Source: Actinomyces sp.
GTDB taxonomy: Bacteria; Actinomycetota; Actinomycetes; Actinomycetales; Actinomycetaceae
Assembly (NCBI GenBank): GCA_022649165.1
Contig: JALCNR010000008.1
Span: 50,208-114,207 of the forward strand
Reading direction: 5' to 3'
Length of the DNA stretch: 64,000 nucleotides
Below, piece after piece: positions 23,883 through 31,884 of the stretch. Made by a program: the position numbers and the translations under genes. Below the pieces are notes generated by a model, which was not told the DNA's origin, made no database searches, and saw only the letters and a program-made list of their open reading frames with translations. Position 1 is the stretch's first letter. Every line of letters starts with the position of its first letter.

Positions 23883-24449
23883 GTGACCACACCCTTCGAC
23901 GACGGAGCGACGGTGGAGGGGCACGCCCCCTCGGCGGAGGAGGTGGCGGCACGCGAGATCCTCACCTGGGAGGACTTCGGCGGGGCGGCGCGAGACCTCG
24001 CGCACGCGATCGTGGGGTCCGGGTGGATGCCCGACCTCATCATCGCGATCGCGCGCGGCGGACTGCTGCCGGCCGGCGCCCTCTCCTACGCGATGGGCAT
24101 CAAGGCGATCGGCACGATGAACGTCGAGTTCTACACGGGGGTCGGGGAGACCCTGCCCGAACCCCAGCTGCTGCCCCCGCTCATGGACGTCTCGGCCATC
24201 GACGGGCACCGCGTCCTCGTCGTCGACGACGTCGCGGACTCGGGGCGCACGCTCGCGATGATCATGGACCTCATGGGCGAGCACGGACTGAGCCTCGACG
24301 GCCAGGACGCCGTGGCGGTGGACGCGCGCAGCGCGGTCATCTACCGCAAGCCGCGTTCGGTCATCGTGCCCGACTACGAATGGCGGATCACGGACAGGTG
24401 GATCAATTTCCCCTGGTCGACGAAGCCCGTCATCCGCCCCGGAGACTGA
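23883..24449 (+). CDS. Phosphoribosyltransferase-family protein (type I)
   Basis: 188 residues from GTG 23883, which has AGGAGCG at SD distance and a -10 element TACGAT upstream at 23839-23844; an ATG at 23844 overlaps that element and is less likely. Type I PRTase features are [34 protein letters not shown] and the PRPP-binding motif VLVVDDVADSGRTL, followed by YRKPRSVIVPDYEWRITDRWINFPW. This resembles the xanthine/guanine (Gpt-like) and uncharacterised hypoxanthine-type PRTases of actinobacteria; the base is not certain. The kinase gene starts 1 base after its stop. Confidence 0.85.
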   Translation: MTTPFDDGATVEGHAPSAEEVAAREILTWEDFGGAARDLAHAIVGSGWMPDLIIAIARGGLLPAGALSYAMGIKAIGTMNVEFYTGVGETLPEPQLLPPLMDVSAIDGHRVLVVDDVADSGRTLAMIMDLMGEHGLSLDGQDAVAVDARSAVIYRKPRSVIVPDYEWRITDRWINFPWSTKPVIRPGD

Positions 24450-24450
24450 C

Positions 24451-25140
24451 ATGACCGTCCTGGGCGCCTCCGAGTCCGTGGCCCGCCAGGTCGCGGACCT
24501 GGTCGAACGGCGCCTTGCCACCGACCGGGACATGCGGGTGCTGGGGCTGACCGGGCCGCCAGGAACGGGCAAGTCGACGGTGGCAGGCCTCGTCGGGGAA
24601 CTGCTCGAGGCGCGCGGCATCGCCGTCGCCGGGCAGGCGCCGATGGACGGGTTCCACCTCTCCAACGCGGTGCTGGAGGACCTGGACCTGGCCGACCGCA
24701 AGGGCGCGCCCGACACCTTCGACGTGTGGGGGTACGTCGCGCTGCTAGAGCGGATCCAGGCCGGCGATGGTCCCGGCCCCTCCGGCGAGGACGGCGCCGA
24801 GGGCGCCCCCCGCACCGTCTTCGCCCCCGGCTATCGCCGTGACCTGCATGAACCGGTCGCCGCGATGAACGCGGTGGCGCCGCGCGGCATCGCGATCACC
24901 GAGGGCAACTACCTGACGCTCGACGCCCCCGGATGGAGGCGGGCCCGCGCGAGGGTCGACCTGCTCGTGTTCATCGACACGGACCGCGATGAGCTCCTGC
25001 GGCGCCTGGTGGCCCGCCAGGAGGCCTTCGGTCGCGATCGCGTCGACGCGGCGCACTGGGTGCGCACCGTGGACGCGGCGAACATCGACCTCGTGATGGC
25101 CGGGCGAGAACGGGCCGACGCCGTCGTCATGGCGAGGTGA
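24451..25140 (+). CDS. P-loop nucleoside/sugar kinase (uridine kinase / FrcK-like)
   Basis: 229 residues. The P-loop is GLTGPPGTGKST (about 32-43), followed by MDGFHLSN, the phosphoribulokinase/uridine-kinase strand in which Asp contacts the substrate. Then come RKGAPDTFDVWGYVALL and the lid ITEGNYLTLDAPGW. This set is typical of proteins annotated as nucleoside/nucleotide kinase or fructose-transport-system kinase (FrcK) and PanK-like relatives. It is co-transcribed with the phosphoribosyltransferase, so a salvage role in nucleoside or ribose metabolism is plausible. The substrate remains undetermined. Confidence 0.85.
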   Translation: MTVLGASESVARQVADLVERRLATDRDMRVLGLTGPPGTGKSTVAGLVGELLEARGIAVAGQAPMDGFHLSNAVLEDLDLADRKGAPDTFDVWGYVALLERIQAGDGPGPSGEDGAEGAPRTVFAPGYRRDLHEPVAAMNAVAPRGIAITEGNYLTLDAPGWRRARARVDLLVFIDTDRDELLRRLVARQEAFGRDRVDAAHWVRTVDAANIDLVMAGRERADAVVMAR

Positions 25141-25146
25141 GGGCCG

Positions 25147-26154
25147 TCACTGCGGGGAACGCCGGTCCGCGAGCGCCACGGCCTGGCGCATGGCCTCGAC
25201 CATCGACCGCGTGCTGACGGTGCCCGTTCCCGCGATGTCGAAGGCCGTCCCGTGGTCGACCGAGGTCCGGATCACCGGCAGGCCGACCGTGATGTTGACG
25301 CCCTCCTCGATCCCGAGCACCTTGATCGGACCATGGCCCTGGTCGTGGTACATCGCGACGATGAGGTCGTAGTCCCCGCGCCCTCCGAGGTAGAACGCGG
25401 TGTCCGCAGGCAGCGGACCGACCGCGTCGAGGCCCTCCGCCCGGACCTTCCTGACCGCGGGGGCGATCTTCGTCTCCTCCTCGCCGTACCCGAAGAGCCC
25501 GCCCTCGCCGGCGTGGGGGTTGATCGCGCAGACGCCGATGCGCGGGTCCTCCAGCCCCGCGCGGCGCAGGGCCTCCCATCCCCGGCGGATGGTGCGCTCG
25601 ACGAGCCCCGGCTCGATCATCGCGATCGCGTCGAGGAGGCCGACGTGGGTGGTGACGTGGATGACGCGAAGCCTGGGCGTGGCCAGCATCATCGAGACCT
25701 CCGGTGTCCCGGTCAGGGCGGCGAGCATCTCCGTGTGTCCGGGATAGTTGTGCCCGCCCATGTGAAGCGCCTTCTTGTTGAGGGGCGCGGTGCAGATCGC
25801 CTGGACCTTCTCCTCGACCGCCAGTTCGGCCGCCACCTTCACGTAGCGGTACGCGGCGTCTCCGGCGGCCGCGGACAGCTCCCCCCACGGCAGATCGGCG
25901 GGGAGCAGGTCGAGGTCGATGACGTTCACCCGGCCGGGCACGTCCACCGCGTCCTCGACGCCGCCGACCGCCTCGAGGCCGACGCCCGTCAGCCCGAGGA
26001 CCTCAGCGGCCTGCTCGAGCCGTCTCCTGTCGCCGACCACGATCGGGATGCAGATGCTCTGGATCCCGGGATCGCTCGCCGCGGCCACCGTGCACTCCGG
26101 GCCGACTCCGGCCCCGTCGCCCATGGTGACGGCGACGAATGGCTTCACGTCCAT
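25147..26154 (-). CDS. pdxA2: PdxA2-type 4-phospho-tetronate dehydrogenase (decarboxylating)
   Basis: 335 residues, full PdxA length. Visible are AVTMGDGAGVGPE at the N-terminus, APLNKKALHMGGHNYPGHTEML with the metal-binding His, TTHVGLLDAI, CAINPHAGEGGLFGYGEE, and YHDQGHGPIKVLG with the second His. PdxA makes the vitamin B6 precursor, but its paralogue PdxA2 oxidises D-threonate- or D-erythronate-4-phosphate and releases CO2 to give dihydroxyacetone phosphate. The neighbouring DUF1537 kinase makes exactly such 4-phosphates, so PdxA2 is the better call. It is the last gene of the minus-strand operon. GAAGAAGGA precedes the ATG. Confidence 0.85.
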   Translation of the reverse strand: MDVKPFVAVTMGDGAGVGPECTVAAASDPGIQSICIPIVVGDRRRLEQAAEVLGLTGVGLEAVGGVEDAVDVPGRVNVIDLDLLPADLPWGELSAAAGDAAYRYVKVAAELAVEEKVQAICTAPLNKKALHMGGHNYPGHTEMLAALTGTPEVSMMLATPRLRVIHVTTHVGLLDAIAMIEPGLVERTIRRGWEALRRAGLEDPRIGVCAINPHAGEGGLFGYGEEETKIAPAVRKVRAEGLDAVGPLPADTAFYLGGRGDYDLIVAMYHDQGHGPIKVLGIEEGVNITVGLPVIRTSVDHGTAFDIAGTGTVSTRSMVEAMRQAVALADRRSPQ

Positions 26155-26201
26155 GGCTCTCGTCCTTCTTCTCTCGACCTCTCGACCGCCTCCCGACCTG
26201 G

Positions 26202-27215
26202 TCAGTTCTTCCGGTGCAGCAGTTCCTCGCCCCGGATGAACCGGGCGAGGTCCTCCGCGACCATATGCGCGCCCCGCTTCGCGCTCTCGCGCGTCGCCCC
26301 TCCGACGTGGGGGAGCGCGAGGACCCGGTCGGAGGCGAAGATCGGGTCGGTGAGCCTGGGGGGCTCGCTCGGGTAGACGTCCAGGGCGACCCCGGCGAGC
26401 TTGCCGCTCCGGAGCGCCTCGGCGACGGCCTGGTAGTCGATCAGGCCGGGACGCGCGGTGTTAATGAGGTAGGCGCCGTCCTTCATCCCGGCCAGCTCGC
26501 CGGCCGAGATCATGCCGCGGGTCTCCGGGGTGAGACGCGCATGGATGCTCACGAAGTCCGAGGAGGCGAGCAGTTCGTCGAGCCCGACGAGCCGCGCGCC
26601 CGCCTTCTCGACATCTGCCGCCGCCACGAAGGGATCGTAGACGAGCACGTTCATTCCGAACGCCCGGAAGAGGTCGACCACGAGCCGGCCGACCTTCCCG
26701 AATCCCACGATGCCGATCGTCGACCCTGCGATCTCGAAGCCGCAGGTCTCATAGGAGTAGAGATCCCCCTGCCACTTCCCGCTGCGCAGGTTCTCGACGC
26801 CCGTCCCGATCCGGCGGACCATGTCGAGGACCAGCGCCACCGTGAACTCGGCGACGGCCGGCCCGTTGCGCCCCGGGGCGTTCGTCACCACGACGCCGCG
26901 CCGGGTGGCCTCCGCGATGTTGATGTTGACGGGGCCCCCACGCGCGACGCCGATGAACTTGAGGCTGCTCATCTGGGCGAGCATCTTCGCATTGACGGGC
27001 GCGAGGTCTGTCACCAGCGCCTCCGCGTCACCCGCGATGCGCACGATCTCGTCGAAGTCGCCCGCGTACTCCTGGATCTCGTCGTCGTTCCCGCGCGGCG
27101 CGCCCGGCCACGGGAGCGTGCCGGTCACGAACTCGCATCCCGGCACCTCCCGGTCGATCTCGTCGATGAAGATCTCCGGGGTGATGAAGCCGCTTCCGAA
27201 CACGGCGATTTTCAT
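26202..27215 (-). CDS. D-isomer-specific 2-hydroxyacid dehydrogenase
   Basis: 337 residues. The NAD-binding Rossmann loop is GIVGFGKVGR. The catalytic trio is visible as Arg in NTARPGLID, Glu in YPSEPP and His in LPHVGGAT. It is closest to phosphoglycerate-dehydrogenase-like and D-2-hydroxyacid enzymes. In this operon it probably oxidises or reduces a four-carbon acid intermediate or epimerises one by way of a 2-keto acid. It is flanked by PdxA2 and the DUF1537 kinase. GACGGAAGGAAAG precedes ATG 27215. Confidence 0.88.
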   Translation of the reverse strand: MKIAVFGSGFITPEIFIDEIDREVPGCEFVTGTLPWPGAPRGNDDEIQEYAGDFDEIVRIAGDAEALVTDLAPVNAKMLAQMSSLKFIGVARGGPVNINIAEATRRGVVVTNAPGRNGPAVAEFTVALVLDMVRRIGTGVENLRSGKWQGDLYSYETCGFEIAGSTIGIVGFGKVGRLVVDLFRAFGMNVLVYDPFVAAADVEKAGARLVGLDELLASSDFVSIHARLTPETRGMISAGELAGMKDGAYLINTARPGLIDYQAVAEALRSGKLAGVALDVYPSEPPRLTDPIFASDRVLALPHVGGATRESAKRGAHMVAEDLARFIRGEELLHRKN

Positions 27216-27274
27216 GGTCTTTCCTTCCGTCGAAACACGTCGTCACGTCGTCCGCCCGCAGGCGGCAGGGTCGC

Positions 27275-28582
27275 TCAGGCCTGGTGGGCGCTCACCTCCG
27301 AGGGGAGGCAGAAGCGCAGGCATCGCGCCAGCGCGTCGTCCGCTCCGAAGCCTCCCGCCTTCGAGAGGATGTGGATCCCGGCATCGGTCGTGCTCCACGG
27401 TATTCCCGTGACGACCTCGCGCTGGGGATACAGCTCATCGATGCCGAGCTCGCGGCAGCACGAATGACTCGTGTCCGCTCCGGCGATGACGATGGCGATG
27501 CCGGCGGGCTCGACCCCGCTGACCCGGACCGCGTGGGCCACGGCCCTGGCCACGAATGACTCGTACTCGCCCTGGTAGGGGGGAGTCTCCATGCGGGTGT
27601 CGCTCAGCGCGATCGCGAAGACACGGGAGCGGGCGACCACGCGTTCCACCTCGTGGCAGACCCGGTCCATCTCCCGCTCGGCCTCCCCGCGCGTCGTGAG
27701 CCTCTCCTTGTCCACCCGGATCATGGGCAGGCCGGGCATCTCGCGTTCCAGAGCGGTCAGCTGGGCGATGCTGCGCGGGTTGGCGCTGCCGCTCGCCACG
27801 ACCACCAGCCGCGCCTCGGGGCCCGCTACAGGCTCCGGATCGTCCGACGGCGAGGCCGACGGAGCGTCCCGGAGCCAGATCCCGGACAGGGCGCGGCCCA
27901 GCCCGGCCGCGCCGACGGGGAGGACGTCGGGGCGACCGGCGATGGCCTCCGCGATGGCCTGGAGCTCGCCGTCGGTCCGGGCGTCCACCGCCACGATTCG
28001 CGCGCGACCGGCACCGCCGAAGGGACCGCCGAGGACCTCCGGCAGGTCCTCCGCCCGGCACTCGCAGGTCCCGATGCCGGGATCGGTGTCGTGGACGATG
28101 TCGCACAGCCGGTCGTGGAGGATCGGCTTCCTGGGGTCGCGCGCGTACTGCGTCCGCGTGATCGGCTCGCCGTCCACGAGCAGCCTCCCGCCCACGACGG
28201 TTCTGCCCATCTCGGGAAACGCGGGGCAGAGCACGGCCGTCGTCCGGCCGAGCGCGGCGAGCACCGCCGCGATCTCCGCCCCGACCGACCCCCGCATCGT
28301 GGAGTCGATCTTCTGGTAGACGTGAGCGAAGTCCACGGCCGATATCGCCGTTCGAGCGACCACGCCCGCGATCCGCGCGGCCTCGTCGGTCGGATGGGTG
28401 CGCGTGTCCGTGAGGATGACCCGGACGGCGTCCGACTCCGAGACCGAGTCGAGCCTGTCGGGATGCAGGCTGATGGCCACCGGCACCGTCCTCGTCCGGA
28501 AGAGGATGCCCGTGTCACCCGCCCCTGTGAAGTCGTCCGCGAGGATCAGGATCCGTCCGGTGTTCGTCGAATTCATCAGCAT
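27275..28582 (-). CDS. Four-carbon acid-sugar kinase (DUF1537 family)
   Basis: 435 residues. The N-terminal domain starts ILILADDFTGAGDTG, the hallmark acidic loop that binds the acid sugar, and has YQKIDSTMRGSVGAEI. The C-terminal nucleotide-binding domain shows VVVASGSANPRSIAQL and IAGADTSHSCCRELGI. DUF1537 enzymes phosphorylate D-threonate (DtnK) or 3-oxo-tetronates (OtnK). Next to PdxA2 the D-threonate/D-erythronate type is favoured; the OtnC-like aldolase gene at 31167 would favour the OtnK type. One of the two ATGs at 28582 or 28576 is the start; the first is listed. It follows the transporter gene by 25 bases. Confidence 0.88.
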   Translation of the reverse strand: MLMNSTNTGRILILADDFTGAGDTGILFRTRTVPVAISLHPDRLDSVSESDAVRVILTDTRTHPTDEAARIAGVVARTAISAVDFAHVYQKIDSTMRGSVGAEIAAVLAALGRTTAVLCPAFPEMGRTVVGGRLLVDGEPITRTQYARDPRKPILHDRLCDIVHDTDPGIGTCECRAEDLPEVLGGPFGGAGRARIVAVDARTDGELQAIAEAIAGRPDVLPVGAAGLGRALSGIWLRDAPSASPSDDPEPVAGPEARLVVVASGSANPRSIAQLTALEREMPGLPMIRVDKERLTTRGEAEREMDRVCHEVERVVARSRVFAIALSDTRMETPPYQGEYESFVARAVAHAVRVSGVEPAGIAIVIAGADTSHSCCRELGIDELYPQREVVTGIPWSTTDAGIHILSKAGGFGADDALARCLRFCLPSEVSAHQA

Positions 28583-28607
28583 GCCGTCTCGTCTCTCGAT
28601 GCCGTCA

Positions 28608-29933
28608 TCACTTGGCGACGACGGGCTTGTCCTGGACGGCCAGAACGGACTGTGTCGGCCCGCTCTCGTAGTTGAGGATCGCGGAGGACAGCGCCATGAT
28701 GATCCCGCAGACCCCGAAGAGGATGAACACGCCGGTGAAGCTTCCCGTCGCAGAGGCGATGAAACCGACGATTATCGGGATCGCGATGCCAGCCGCATTC
28801 CCCGCGAAGTTCATGGCGGCCGACAGCGTCGGGACCTCTGCGCGGTGCACGATCTGCTGCGGCACCGACCAGTAGAGGCCGCCCCACCGAGTGAAGAAGT
28901 TGGCGATCGTCAGAAGGGCGATCGCGACCACGACGCTCGCCACGACGTTGACCAAGAGCGTGCACACCGTCACGCCGATGCCGGCCAGGACGAAGAGCGT
29001 CCGCATGACCTTGTTCGGCGTGCCTCCCCGCTTGAGCCAATGATCGGAGAGCTGGCCGACCACCATCTCCCCCGCGAATCCTCCGAGATAGACGAACATG
29101 CTCGCGACACCGGTGATCCCGAAGGAGATGCCCAGGCTCTTCGAGATGTAGTACGGGGCCCAGGTCAGCAGCCCGTACTGCACGGCGTCGTATGCCGCGA
29201 AGGCGATGAGGAGCATCCAGGGCGAGAGCCGAGTGAGAGCGGGCTTCGATGCGACGGTCTGCTCCTCGGAGACCGTTTTCTCCTGCTCCACCTCCTCCGC
29301 GATCGCCTCGTCGAGATAGTTCGCCTCGTCCTGGGTGATCCAGGGGTGGTCCGACGGGCTGTTGCGGATGAAGGACCACGCCAGAACACCGATGAGCAAG
29401 GTGATGGCACCGAGGAAGATGAACGCCGCACGCCACGTCCCCAGCCAGACGATCAGACCGGTCACGAGGATGCTGCCGATGGCCGAGCCCAGCGGACCGC
29501 CGGAGTCGATGATCGTGGACCCCCGACCGCGCTCATCCTTGCGGAGCCAGGTCAGGGTGGCGGTGTTCATTCCGTTCTGGACGGGGCTCTCGAAGATCCC
29601 GAGCAGGACGCGGAAGATCACGAAGACGTTGAGGCTGCTTGCCACGGCCGTCAGCGCCTGGACGATGCCCCATCCGATGATCGCGATGGACACCGTCTTT
29701 CGGGGCTTGAACTTCTTGACGAGCATCCCGCCCGGGATCTGCATCAAGGTGTAGGACCAGAAGAAGGCCGATGACAGGATTCCCGCCGCCGCCTCGTTGA
29801 TGCCGAAATCGGCGGTGATCAGTGACAGCGCGATCGACAGCGACGCCCTGTCAATGTAGTTGAAAAGCATGACCAGCACGAAGAACAAGAGCATCCACCA
29901 TCGCAGCCCTCGTACGCTGAATTTCTTCTGCAT
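28608..29933 (-). CDS. MFS transporter, anion:cation symporter type (acid-sugar uptake)
   Basis: 441 residues with 12 predicted membrane segments; the first is RWWMLLFFVLVMLFNYIDR (13-31). The signature NYIDRASLSIALS is that of the ACS family (hexuronate, tartrate and glucarate transporters), supported by PGGMLVKKFKPRKTV and the central acidic loop (EAIAEEVEQEKTVSEE). It should import an acid sugar such as threonate or erythronate with protons or sodium. ATG 29933 has GGTGGAGAC upstream; a longer reading to 30074 would run into the promoter. It is the first gene of the operon, divergent from the DeoR regulator. Confidence 0.9.
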   Translation of the reverse strand: MQKKFSVRGLRWWMLLFFVLVMLFNYIDRASLSIALSLITADFGINEAAAGILSSAFFWSYTLMQIPGGMLVKKFKPRKTVSIAIIGWGIVQALTAVASSLNVFVIFRVLLGIFESPVQNGMNTATLTWLRKDERGRGSTIIDSGGPLGSAIGSILVTGLIVWLGTWRAAFIFLGAITLLIGVLAWSFIRNSPSDHPWITQDEANYLDEAIAEEVEQEKTVSEEQTVASKPALTRLSPWMLLIAFAAYDAVQYGLLTWAPYYISKSLGISFGITGVASMFVYLGGFAGEMVVGQLSDHWLKRGGTPNKVMRTLFVLAGIGVTVCTLLVNVVASVVVAIALLTIANFFTRWGGLYWSVPQQIVHRAEVPTLSAAMNFAGNAAGIAIPIIVGFIASATGSFTGVFILFGVCGIIMALSSAILNYESGPTQSVLAVQDKPVVAK

Positions 29934-30054
29934 TGTCTCCACCCGTCTGGAGGTCGCCCCGATGCCGGTCCCCGGCTCCAGCGACTTCGCTGAGGCTCTG
30001 CGCCAGAGACGACCCACGTTTCCATGCCACGGACTGTCGTCCTTGACGCACCAG

Positions 30055-30109
30055 ATCGTATCACGATATTTCACATCGCAAACCAGATATTCTCATGTCT
30101 TATCACGAT
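30055..30109. promoter_or_regulatory. Candidate DeoR operators in the divergent acid-sugar promoter
   Basis: ATCGT-ATC-ACGAT (30055-30067) is a perfect 5-bp inverted repeat with 3-base spacer. A second ATCACGAT sits at 30102-30109, four helical turns away. The region is AT-rich relative to its surroundings and lies between the transporter and regulator starts. Confidence 0.5.
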
Positions 30110-30188
30110 GTGGTCGCGCGGCGACCGTCCACCAGCCTTCCAAACGGATCCGCATCGCGTGACCGCCCATCCAGAAGCGGCTCGATGG

Positions 30189-30200
30189 CAAGATTGGCAC
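30189..30200 (+). promoter_or_regulatory. Candidate leaderless promoter of the DeoR regulator
   Basis: CAAGAT at 30189-30194 is a weak match to the -10 pattern and ends 6 bases before ATG 30201; no ribosome binding site is visible. Confidence 0.35.
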
Positions 30201-31013
30201 ATGCCTCCGAGCAGATCCGCGATGATTCCCGCCCAACGCCGTGAGATCCTCATGCGCCATCTCCGACAGGAGAAAGTGCTGAGTGTGAAGGAGCTCACCC
30301 AGCTGCTCGGCGTCTCCACGATGACGGTGTATCGCGACATCGCGGCTCTCGAACGCGAAGGGCTCGCCCTGAGCACCACGGGGGGCGTACGCCTGCCGAG
30401 CGACATCTACGACGAGCCTCCCTTCACGGTGAAGGCCGAGCAGAACCAGCGCGAGAAGGCGGCCATCGCCCGAGCCGCCTCCGAACTGCTGCACGACAAC
30501 ATGGTGATCTACATGGATGCCGGAACCACCACGGGCGCCCTGGCTCCCTATGTCAGGGCGCACTCCGGGTTGACCGTGATCACCAACGACTTCTCCATCG
30601 TCGAGGAACTCTCTCCGGTGCCATCGATCCAACTGATCCACGTGGGAGGCAACGTGGAGGTCGACAATCGATCGACGTCCGGGCCGCTGGCCGCCGCCAC
30701 CGCCTCCCGGCTCAACACGGACATCGCCTTCATCTCCACCAGTTCATGGGACATCACCCATGGCGTCACCACGCCGAGCCAGCCCAAGGTGGGCCTCAAG
30801 TCCGCAGCGATCGAACGCACCTCGCTGGCCGTGCTCATGGCCTCCAGCTCGAAGTTCGGCTCGTTCAGCGTCTACACGATCCGCCCGCTGACGGCCTTCG
30901 ACAGGGTCATCACCGACGCCGGCCTGTCGAGCAACGCGGCCAGCGGACTGCGCGATCTCGGGATCCCCCTCCAGATCGTCCCTCTCCCGCCGGAAGAGGA
31001 TGGGGGGGAGTGA
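30201..31013 (+). CDS. DeoR-family transcriptional regulator of the acid-sugar locus
   Basis: 270 residues. The N-terminal helix-turn-helix covers about residues 8-65 (RREILMRHLRQEKVLSVKEL then LGVSTMTVYRDIAALEREG). The C-terminal DeoR sensor domain has IYMDAGTTTGALAPYV, LTVITNDFSIVEEL, LIHVGGNVE and FISTSSWDITHGVTTPS, which normally binds a sugar phosphate. It lies between the transport/kinase operon and the aldolase gene and probably represses both. A second ATG at 30222 is possible. Repeats of ACGAT before the transporter gene and before the aldolase gene are candidate binding sites. Confidence 0.9.
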   Translation: MPPSRSAMIPAQRREILMRHLRQEKVLSVKELTQLLGVSTMTVYRDIAALEREGLALSTTGGVRLPSDIYDEPPFTVKAEQNQREKAAIARAASELLHDNMVIYMDAGTTTGALAPYVRAHSGLTVITNDFSIVEELSPVPSIQLIHVGGNVEVDNRSTSGPLAAATASRLNTDIAFISTSSWDITHGVTTPSQPKVGLKSAAIERTSLAVLMASSSKFGSFSVYTIRPLTAFDRVITDAGLSSNAASGLRDLGIPLQIVPLPPEEDGGE

Positions 31014-31064
31014 TCCCCCGTTAGCGCGACATCGCCAGCCAGCAGGGAACGCAGCCGGAGTGTT

Positions 31065-31079
31065 ACGATTTGTGACGAT
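31065..31079. promoter_or_regulatory. ACGAT direct repeat upstream of the aldolase gene
   Basis: ACGAT occurs at 31065-31069 and 31075-31079, exactly 10 bp apart, in an AT-rich patch in the 153-bp gap before the aldolase gene. The same pentamer forms the repeats in the divergent promoter at 30055-30109, so the DeoR protein probably binds both. Confidence 0.45.
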
Positions 31080-31166
31080 AAGTTATTGCTTGGCGGTCTG
31101 GCGTTCGACGACTCCTGTTCGCCACCGGACCCCCACCACGCTGCCCCACGATGAGGAGAGATCGTC

Positions 31167-31814
31167 ATGAGTGACCTGTTGGATGAGCTTGTCGAGGCGG
31201 CCCACTACCTCGCCTCCCTCGGACTGTCCCCGGGGACGACGGGCAACGTCTCGTGCCGGGAGGCCGGCACGATCTTCCTGTCGGGGTCCGGCACCTCGCT
31301 CGACTCGATCACCAGGGACCAGTTCGCAACGATCCGGGGAGAGGAGCTCTCGGGCCCCAAGCCGACGAAGGAACTCCCCCTCCACTCGAAGTTCTACGAG
31401 CTGAACCCCGACGTCACCTGCGTCATCCACCTGCACTCGCCCTCGGCCGCTGCGGCGGCCTGCCTGGCGCCGTGGACCGACTACAGCACGCTCCCTCCCC
31501 TGTCCCCCTATCTCGTGATGAAGGTCGGGAACATCCCGCTGGTCCCCTACGAGCATCCGGGCAGCCCGACGCAGGCGGCGGGACTGTCGCGGATCGCCTA
31601 TCCCTTCGACTCGGTCCTGCTCCAGAACCACGGCTCGATCACCTGCGGCACCGTGTCCCAAGCCGTCGAACGCGCCATCGAGATCGAGAACGCCTCTGAC
31701 GTGTACATCCGCCTCGCCGGGATGGACCCGCGCCCTCTGACCCCGCAGCAGTGCGACGAGCTCGCGCGGAAGAGCCACCGCCCGTGGGGCGAGCAGGACT
31801 ACCGGTCGCGCTGA
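31167..31814 (+). CDS. otnC: Class II aldolase / 3-oxo-tetronate-4-phosphate decarboxylase-like
   Basis: 215 residues, one class II aldolase/adducin domain. SPGTTGNVSCR near residue 21 binds the phosphate. Zinc ligands are the two His of HLHSPSAA and the His of LLQNHGSI; Glu in KELPLHSKFY is the usual catalytic acid. OtnC proteins decarboxylate 3-oxo-tetronate-4-phosphate to dihydroxyacetone phosphate, consistent with the DUF1537 kinase nearby. L-fuculose- or L-ribulose-phosphate-type aldolases share the fold. GAGGAGAG precedes ATG 31167. It is probably under the same DeoR control. Confidence 0.8.
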   Translation: MSDLLDELVEAAHYLASLGLSPGTTGNVSCREAGTIFLSGSGTSLDSITRDQFATIRGEELSGPKPTKELPLHSKFYELNPDVTCVIHLHSPSAAAAACLAPWTDYSTLPPLSPYLVMKVGNIPLVPYEHPGSPTQAAGLSRIAYPFDSVLLQNHGSITCGTVSQAVERAIEIENASDVYIRLAGMDPRPLTPQQCDELARKSHRPWGEQDYRSR

Positions 31815-31860
31815 CGCCGCGGCGCGTAGACGGCGCGAACGGACCTCTGGAGTCGGATGA

Positions 31861-31884
31861 GGCCCGATCTCAGCGGGTCGGGCC
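31861..31884. terminator. Convergent terminator hairpin
   Basis: GGCCCGA (31861-31867) pairs perfectly with TCGGGCC (31878-31884) around a 10-base loop that includes the stop of the minus-strand gene. It lies between the convergent aldolase and lysozyme-like genes and could end both transcripts. Confidence 0.45.

Noticed and set aside
27252..27265. Small CCGCC/GGCGG hairpin between acid-sugar kinase and dehydrogenase genes
   Set aside because: Only 5 bp of stem; expected by chance at this GC content.
28398..29774. 458-codon plus-strand frame over the MFS gene
   Set aside because: Shadow; polar sequence with no membrane or domain pattern.
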